DNA from: Blastocatellia bacterium
GTDB lineage: Bacteria > Acidobacteriota > Blastocatellia > UBA7656
Assembly (NCBI GenBank): GCA_022615215.1
Contig: JAKEHD010000072.1
Location: forward strand, 1 to 10,168
DNA length: 10,168 nt
Reading direction: 5' to 3'
A program made the position numbers and the translations under genes. Shown in pieces: positions 5,886 through 10,168 of this stretch; within the stretch, counting starts at the first letter, position 1, and each line of letters opens with the position of its first letter. The notes under the pieces are model-generated. The model saw only the letters and a program-made list of their open reading frames with translations, did no database searches and was not told the origin of the DNA.

Positions 5886-6915
5886 AATCAGTTATCGCGA
5901 CGCGGGCGTCGACATTGACGCCGCAACGGAAGCCACATCGCGCATCAAGCAACTCGCGCGCGACACTTTTACTTCGAGAGTGATGAGCGAGATAGGCTCG
6001 TTCGGCGGCATGTTTCGCGCCGATTTCGGGCAGATGCGCGAGCCTGTATTAGTAGCCTCGGCCGATGGAGTAGGCACGAAGCTTCGCGTGGCGTTTATGA
6101 CCGGCGTTCATAACACCGTGGGCTACGATCTGGTCTGCCATTGCGTAAACGACATCCTTGTACAGGGCGCGCGCCCGCTCTTCTTTCTCGATTACATAGC
6201 CGCTGGCCGCCTGGTCCCCGATACCATAGAGCAAGTGATCGAAGGCATAGCGCGCGGTTGCCGCGAGGCGAATTGCGCGCTGCTCGGAGGCGAGACGGCC
6301 GAGATGCCGGGCTTCTACGCCGATGGCGAATACGATGTCGCGGGATTCATCACAGGCGTGGTCGACCGCTCTGACGTAATCGACGGCTCGCGCATAGAGC
6401 CGGGAGATATACTGATAGGGCTGCCTTCTGTCGGGCTGCACACGAACGGCTACAGCCTCGCGCGCAAGCTTCTCTTCGAGGTTGCGGGTTATAAAGCCGA
6501 TGAGCGAATTGACGAACTCGGATGCAGCGCGGCGGAAGAATTGTTGAAACCGCATCGCAGCTATCTCGGCGCGCTCGATGGGTTTCTTTCACAGGGGGGC
6601 ATAAAGGGGTTGGCGCATATAACGGGCGGCGGCCTGCTCGATAATATCCCTCGCATACTGCCCGCAGGCACGGCGGTTGAGATCGCGTCGGGTTCCTGGC
6701 CCGTTTTGCCCGTTTTCGATCTTCTGGCCCGCGTAGGCAATGTGACCGAGCAGGAGATGTACAGAACCTTCAACATGGGAATCGGCATGGTGGCTGTCGT
6801 GAGTCCGGGCGACGTTGTGCGCCTGCGCACCCATCTTGATGAGCGCGCAGAAAACTATTACGATATCGGCAGAGTCGTTGAGGGGAAGGGGACGGTCTCA
6901 ATCATCGGGTCGTAA
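5875..6915 (+). CDS. purM: phosphoribosylformylglycinamidine cyclo-ligase (AIR synthase)
   Basis: Catalyses ATP-dependent closure of FGAM to aminoimidazole ribonucleotide, the fifth step of de novo purine synthesis, in the cytosol. The 346 residues match the usual family length (about 345). Family landmarks in order are SYRDAGVDIDA (6-16), ADGVGTKLRVAF, CVNDILVQGARPLFFLDYIA, the glycine-rich GGETAEMPGFY, GLHTNGYSLAR, GLAHITGGGLLDNIPRILP and MYRTFNMGIGMV near the C-terminus. The ATG at 5875 lies inside the end of the DUF3006 gene and lacks a clear Shine-Dalgarno sequence, so translation is probably coupled. It is the last gene of the purF operon; the 225-bp palindromic element begins 11 bases after its stop. 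Ten of its 24 Ile codons are ATA, as in the neighbours. Confidence 0.97.
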   Translation: MKDEISYRDAGVDIDAATEATSRIKQLARDTFTSRVMSEIGSFGGMFRADFGQMREPVLVASADGVGTKLRVAFMTGVHNTVGYDLVCHCVNDILVQGARPLFFLDYIAAGRLVPDTIEQVIEGIARGCREANCALLGGETAEMPGFYADGEYDVAGFITGVVDRSDVIDGSRIEPGDILIGLPSVGLHTNGYSLARKLLFEVAGYKADERIDELGCSAAEELLKPHRSYLGALDGFLSQGGIKGLAHITGGGLLDNIPRILPAGTAVEIASGSWPVLPVFDLLARVGNVTEQEMYRTFNMGIGMVAVVSPGDVVRLRTHLDERAENYYDIGRVVEGKGTVSIIGS

Positions 6916-6926
6916 TAAAGAAACAG

Positions 6927-7151
6927 TGTAACTACTCTCAACCTCCGCACGTCCCGGAGGGACGGCTGAATTTAGGCAGGTCATTTATGGCCTGCAAACC
7001 GGGCCGACATTTACCTCGTCGCGTCAGCGACGATTGAAGGTTGTTCGATTTCAACCGTCGCTACGCGACGCGGAATATGTTTGACACGGCTCTCCGGGCC
7101 TTGAAAGACCCGGCTAAATCGGGCAGCCGCTGACGCGGCTGAGTAGTTACA
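6927..7151. mobile_element. 225-bp palindromic MITE/REP-like element
   Basis: The ends are a perfect 11-bp inverted repeat: TGTAACTACTC (6927-6937) and GAGTAGTTACA (7141-7151). Inside, a second long-range pairing joins GGCTG/ATTTAG (6964-6975) with CTAAAT/CAGCC (7114-7128). Local hairpins fill the rest: CGTCCC-GGA-GGGACG (6950-6964), GCAGG..CCTGC (6976-6995), CGTCGC-GTCA-GCGACG (7017-7032), GGTTG..CAACC (7039-7056), CGTCGC-TAC-GCGACG (7056-7070), CCGGG..CCCGG (7094-7113) and AGCCGC-TGAC-GCGGCT (7125-7140). No ORF of note lies inside. This architecture fits a non-autonomous element moved by an IS200/IS605-type or REP-associated (RAYT) transposase, with none encoded here. It may also end purM transcription or form a stable RNA. 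No target-site duplication is evident at the edges. Confidence 0.65.
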
Positions 7152-7346
7152 AAACAGTATCGGTGTCGAGGGAAGCGAAGGTTGTTACTTTGCGATGAAG
7201 CGACGCGGAAAGCTTTCGAGAGATCGCACTCAGATCACAGTAAAAGGTCGAGTCGAAGAAAGAAACCTTTATGAGAGAGAAGTCTTCATGGGTTGCAGCG
7301 CAACAATAGCGAGCCGGTCATCGTTAAGTTGAGCGGAGCCAAGCGA
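7152..7346. other. gap upstream of zinc-ribbon gene
   Basis: With the element above, this makes a 431-base stretch without a confident gene. It contains an ATG frame of 45 codons (7195-7332) that lacks a ribosome site and any recognisable motif. I see no RNA gene or convincing promoter. Only the ribosome site GCGGAG at 7333-7338, for the next gene, stands out. Confidence 0.5.
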
Positions 7347-8234
7347 ATGAATAATTGTCCGAATTGCGGAGTAGAGATAGAAGAAGGAATAAAGTTTTGC
7401 AAGCAGTGCGGTATGCCCGTGCATATAGCGGAAGAAGAAGCGTCCACATTGCGATTGCCGCCCAATACCGCGCCTGCGAGGGATTCGGCGCAACCGACCC
7501 GTCCGGTCTCTCCCGGTCCTGCCACGCCTCCTCATTACAATCCTCCGCCCGCTTACTATCAACCGCCCGAGCCTGTTCAATATCAACCGCCGGCTCAATA
7601 TGATCCGCCCGCTCAAGCGCCACCAACTTATAACAAAATCTCTCTGGGCGACTGGCTGTCGGGCGGATGGCAGGTCTATAAAGAGAACGGCCTGCTGATG
7701 TCGCTGGCATCATTCCTCGCCGCTATTATCAGTTTTTGCACGCTCGGAGTTCTCGCAGGGCCTTTGTTGATGGGCCTGTACCGCATGGCTTTCAAAACCA
7801 TGCGCGGGGAACGCCCCGAGCTTGGCGACCTGTTCCGTTGGGAGGGCCGCTTCCTTCAAGCGTTCCTAGCCTTCCTGATCGCAGCGGCCATACATGGCGG
7901 ACTGACCGGCGCGGGCAACAACTCGGCCTTGTTCGTAATCTTGAACTTCGTGGTCACCCCTTTGCTGACGATGCTGCTGGGGTTGGCATTACCGCTCATA
8001 ATGGAGCGAAAGATGGATATAGCGGCGGCCATAAACGAAGTAGGACGACTGATCTTCTCCCGCGATGCGTTGATGTGGTGGGTCGTCGGTCTGGTATTTT
8101 CGACAATCGCTGCGGGCGGCACCATCGCCTGTCTTGTCGGCGTCTTTATCACACTGCCCTGGATAATCTCGTCGTCGGCCGTCGCCTATCGCGACGTATT
8201 CGGTTTTGACGACCCTAACCGCACGCTTCACTGA
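7347..8234 (+). CDS. zinc-ribbon, proline-rich, multi-span membrane protein
   Basis: A 295-residue protein with three parts. Residues 1-25 are a zinc ribbon with paired CxxC motifs (C4, C7, C18, C21: CPNC..CKQC). Residues about 38-95 are a disordered Pro/Tyr-rich linker of repeated PPxxY and YxPP units. Residues about 97-280 are a membrane domain with hydrophobic segments near 117-143, 168-184, 194-218 and 243-275, ending in a short polar tail. The layout, with a motif like ISLGDWLSGGWQVYKEN before the first helix, recalls DUF4013- or DUF975-like integral membrane proteins, but I cannot name the family. Function is unknown; the ribbon probably sits in the cytosol. The ATG at 7347 is chosen because GCGGAG (7333-7338) lies eight bases upstream and the zinc ribbon starts at once. 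An upstream in-frame TTG at 7293 adds 18 unlikely residues. It converges with the next gene. Confidence 0.85.
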   Translation: MNNCPNCGVEIEEGIKFCKQCGMPVHIAEEEASTLRLPPNTAPARDSAQPTRPVSPGPATPPHYNPPPAYYQPPEPVQYQPPAQYDPPAQAPPTYNKISLGDWLSGGWQVYKENGLLMSLASFLAAIISFCTLGVLAGPLLMGLYRMAFKTMRGERPELGDLFRWEGRFLQAFLAFLIAAAIHGGLTGAGNNSALFVILNFVVTPLLTMLLGLALPLIMERKMDIAAAINEVGRLIFSRDALMWWVVGLVFSTIAAGGTIACLVGVFITLPWIISSSAVAYRDVFGFDDPNRTLH

Positions 8235-8239
8235 TCGCA

Positions 8240-8266
8240 CTGATCTCAACAAAATCGACAGATCAG
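8240..8266. terminator. possible bidirectional terminator stem
   Basis: CTGATCT (8240-8246) and AGATCAG (8260-8266) form a perfect 7-bp stem with a 13-base loop. It lies between two convergent genes and overlaps the stop codon of the minus-strand gene. The stem is only moderately GC-rich and no U-tract follows on either strand, so a termination role is tentative. Confidence 0.3.
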
Positions 8267-8451
8267 GCCGCTATATGATCGCCCGGCGGCGGTATGATCA
8301 CGCCGTCATTAGGCGAGGGGCGCAGTTCGATTTTTATCTCCCGCTCCGCTCCGCACTCATAACAGGTTTGAATCAAGCGATTGTCTTTGCTGCGTGGATG
8401 GGGAACTCCCCAATAGTGCGCGTGATTTCTTAAAAAGGCCAGTATCTTCAT
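8263..8451 (-). CDS. small CxxC protein, 62 aa
   Basis: A 62-residue soluble protein beginning MKILAFLRNHAHYWGVPH, with a central TCYECGAERE and the strand-like EIKIELRP, ending in a Pro-rich tail. C30 and C33 (CYEC) plus the His residues at 10, 12 and 18 could make a single metal site or a redox pair; the second CxxC of a full zinc ribbon is absent. I do not recognise a named family. The start is strongly supported: on the minus strand GAGGAG (8463-8458) lies six bases before the ATG at 8451. It is downstream of, and co-oriented with, the symporter gene but separated by 293 bases containing a hairpin, so it is probably transcribed on its own. Confidence 0.75.
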   Translation of the reverse strand: MKILAFLRNHAHYWGVPHPRSKDNRLIQTCYECGAEREIKIELRPSPNDGVIIPPPGDHIAA

Positions 8452-8524
8452 TATTTTCTCCTCACTAAGTTAGACGTAAATTAATGACTTTTCGCTCAAA
8501 AAAAATTCCTCCCTTTATAAATCA

Positions 8525-8573
8525 AGAGCGACCGCCCGCGCAGGGCAACGCGCGGTTGGTAGAAATTCGCTCT
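8525..8573. other. two-tier hairpin in the 8452-8744 gap
   Basis: Outer arms AGAGCGA (8525-8531) and TCGCTCT (8567-8573), 7 bp and perfect, enclose an inner perfect stem CCGCGC (8536-8541) / GCGCGG (8550-8555) with loop AGGGCAAC. It lies between the symporter gene and the 62-aa gene, both on the minus strand. It could be the symporter's terminator, a leader structure of the small gene, or a small structured RNA. On the minus strand a run of eight T lies at 8505-8498, some 20 bases beyond the stem, which is too far for a standard intrinsic terminator. The rest of this 293-base gap shows nothing I can support. Confidence 0.4.
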
Positions 8574-8744
8574 ATCATCACCTGTCCGGGGATGAAAAGC
8601 TGGATATGTCTGATCAGCGATAAACGGCTGAGATGGAGGAGGTTGGCCCTTTAGCGTCATTCGTGAGGACGCAAGTTGAATCCGTATGCACTCGCCTTAT
8701 GAAGACCGGTAGCGAGCGCCAAAGAATTTCTCAGGTCGTAGTGG

Positions 8745-10121
8745 CTAAACCTCGGATTTGTGTCCCGGCTCTATAACCTCGTGAAGGTCCGACGGGGCAG
8801 TGACTCGTAAACGGTCTTCTTCCTCTGAAAGATCGGCCACTCCGAGTTGTCCTTCCGAAGAGGCTACGATCGTTGCTACCGTAGCGTCGCCGGTCACGTT
8901 GGTGACGGTTCGCATCATATCCAGAATCCGGTCGACTCCCAAAATCAGAGCGATGCCCGCGCTTGGCACCTGTATGGCTTCGAGGATGATGACGAGCATG
9001 ATTATGCCCGCGCCGGGCACGGCCGCTGTGCCTATGGAAGCCAGCACAGCTGTAAAGACTATAGTCAACTGAGCCGAAAGCCCTAATCCCATTCCGAGCG
9101 TCTGAGCTATGAAGACGGCCGCCACCGCCTGATAGAGGGCCGTGCCGTCCATGTTGATGGTCGCTCCCAGAGGCAATACGAATGCGGAGACTTCCTCCGA
9201 TACTCCGAGTTTCTCTTCGCACCGTTCCATAGTGACAGGCAGCGTGGCCCCGCTTGAGCTCGTGGAAAAGGCCAGAAGTTGCGCCGGGCCTATGCCCGAA
9301 AAGAAAGTCTTTACAGGCATAGGGGTGAATGTTTTCAACAAGGCGGGATATACGAGAAAAGTGTGAATCATCAGTCCCAGAATGACGGCTATGCAATAGT
9401 ATGCGAGCGCCCCGAGCAATTCTATAACCTGAGTGAGATTGTCGCGGGCGACTGTAGTGATCGTGCCTGCGATGAGCGCAAATACCCCCAGAGGGGCCAT
9501 CAACATGATGAAGTCCACAAGACGTATGACCACATGGTTCAGCCCGTCGAAGAAGGAGAGCACGGGGACAGCTTTTTCCTTCGAGACCTGAATCAATCCT
9601 ATGCCGAAGAGTATCGCCACAAATACCACCTGCAACATGTTGCGGTTGTTCGAAGCGGAACTGAAGAGATTATCAGGCACCATATCGACTATGGGCTGAA
9701 GCGGGCCGCGCGTTTTCGTCTTCTCTGCTTCCTCTGTCTGCGTCGAGGCTTCTTGCTTGTAGGTCTCCTGAAGCCGGACGCGCATGTCCTCAGGCACTCG
9801 ATGCCCTGGCCTCAACAGGTTCACGATGACAAGTCCTATGGTCACCGAAAGGGCCGTAGTGGCAATGTAGATGAAGATGGTCTTTCCTCCGATGCGGGAG
9901 AGCTTTTTCAAATCGGAGAGAGACGCGACGCCCGTGATCAGAGACGCGATGATCAGGGGCACGGCTATAAGCTTCAGCAAGTTGACGAAGATCGTGCCGA
10001 AAGGGGCTATCCAGTCGGCGGTGAATTTTCCCCATCCGCTCCCCGCCGCGATAACGCCGTAGATGAGGCCGAGAACCAGACCTATGATGATTTGCCAGTG
10101 AAGTTTGCGATACCAGGACAT
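8745..10121 (-). CDS. glutamate/aspartate:cation symporter (DAACS family)
   Basis: A 458-residue integral membrane transporter of the dicarboxylate/amino acid:cation symporter family (GltP/GltPh fold, eight helices plus two re-entrant hairpins). Landmarks are the hairpin-1 serine-rich STSSSGATLP (286-295), NMDGT (323-327), hairpin-2 GTAAVPGAG (364-372), and the helix-8 segment ILDMMRTVTNVTGD (399-412). The Asp, Arg, Thr and Asn at 401, 404, 405 and 408 align with the GltPh aspartate-binding residues. R404 argues for acidic amino acids over neutral ones, and the segment differs from the C4-dicarboxylate carrier DctA. Residues about 106-150 are a charged helix 3-4 loop with a Glu/Thr/Lys-rich stretch. 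The C-terminal tail (after about 425) is acidic and cytosolic. ATG 10121 is preferred: the family start (WYRKLHWQIIIG) follows at once and a -10 box lies six bases upstream. A GTG at 10154 would add 11 residues that overlap the promoter. Confidence 0.93.
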   Translation of the reverse strand: MSWYRKLHWQIIIGLVLGLIYGVIAAGSGWGKFTADWIAPFGTIFVNLLKLIAVPLIIASLITGVASLSDLKKLSRIGGKTIFIYIATTALSVTIGLVIVNLLRPGHRVPEDMRVRLQETYKQEASTQTEEAEKTKTRGPLQPIVDMVPDNLFSSASNNRNMLQVVFVAILFGIGLIQVSKEKAVPVLSFFDGLNHVVIRLVDFIMLMAPLGVFALIAGTITTVARDNLTQVIELLGALAYYCIAVILGLMIHTFLVYPALLKTFTPMPVKTFFSGIGPAQLLAFSTSSSGATLPVTMERCEEKLGVSEEVSAFVLPLGATINMDGTALYQAVAAVFIAQTLGMGLGLSAQLTIVFTAVLASIGTAAVPGAGIIMLVIILEAIQVPSAGIALILGVDRILDMMRTVTNVTGDATVATIVASSEGQLGVADLSEEEDRLRVTAPSDLHEVIEPGHKSEV

Positions 10122-10127
10122 TGCAGC

Positions 10128-10156
10128 ATTGTAGTGCAAAAAGCCCCATTGCACAA
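10128..10156 (-). promoter_or_regulatory. symporter promoter with internal palindrome
   Basis: Reading the minus strand, TTGTGC (10156-10151, three of six to the -35 consensus), a 17-base spacer and TACAAT (10133-10128, five of six to the -10 consensus) precede the ATG at 10121 by six bases, so transcription should begin at or next to the start codon. A perfect inverted repeat, GTGCAA (10154-10149) and TTGCAC (10139-10134), occupies the space between the boxes. It is well placed to be an operator. Confidence 0.5.
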
Positions 10157-10168
10157 ACGCGGGCGGAC

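Noticed and set aside
6927..7151. CRISPR array
   Set aside because: The repeated units are palindromes of differing sequence at irregular spacing, with no direct repeats and spacers and no cas genes.
7195..7332. 45-codon ATG frame before the zinc-ribbon gene
   Set aside because: No ribosome binding site, no motif, and composition not distinguishable from non-coding sequence.
8633..8773. 46-codon plus-strand ORF overlapping the end of the symporter gene
   Set aside because: No Shine-Dalgarno sequence at a proper spacing, overlaps a confident gene on the other strand, and no recognisable features.
8731..9396. 221-codon minus-strand ORF inside the symporter
   Set aside because: It is an out-of-frame reading of the symporter, rich in Arg, His, Ser and Gly and free of transporter motifs.

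Overview
The window looks like a chromosomal segment of a moderately GC-rich bacterium, most likely an Acidobacteriota of the Blastocatellia type. This placement is an inference from a TPR protein fused to a Fis-type helix-turn-helix, a purF gene of the iron-sulfur type, abundant intergenic palindromes and heptamer repeats, and the general style of the proteins; no rRNA or other marker is present to prove it. Isoleucine is often encoded by ATA (10 of 24 Ile codons in purM), which is unusual for this base composition.

Layout. Positions 1-108 hold a GC-rich palindrome and four tandem 7-bp repeats ahead of a TPR/Fis-HTH regulator-like gene (109-1590, +). A gap with two hairpins separates it from a convergent, unusually long DapA/NanA-superfamily aldolase-like gene (1694-2848, -) that has no ATG start. 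A divergent intergenic region follows, with a 46-codon ORF that has a very good ribosome binding site (2939-3079, +) and a sigma70-like promoter just before purF.

Positions 3145-6915 (+) form a compact four-gene operon: purF (first committed step of de novo purine synthesis), a membrane-anchored ComEC-like metallo-beta-lactamase-fold protein, a DUF3006 protein, and purM (fifth step). The two non-purine genes form a known neighbour pair, here placed between two purine enzymes. Intergenic spacing is short or overlapping, and a seven-codon minicistron with ATGA overlaps at both ends bridges purF and the next gene.

Eleven bases after purM lies a 225-bp non-coding element (6927-7151) with perfect 11-bp inverted ends and many internal hairpins. 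It resembles a non-autonomous palindromic (MITE/REP-like) element. Then come a zinc-ribbon, proline-rich, multi-span membrane protein (7347-8234, +), a convergent 62-aa CxxC protein (8263-8451, -), a structured gap, and a glutamate/aspartate-type sodium:dicarboxylate symporter (8745-10121, -). The symporter's promoter sits so close to its ATG that the transcript is probably leaderless.

Apart from the purine operon the genes do not form an obvious pathway. I see no phage, CRISPR, toxin-antitoxin or full transposase gene. The most unusual material is the palindromic element, the purine/MBL/DUF3006 arrangement, and the small uncharacterised proteins.
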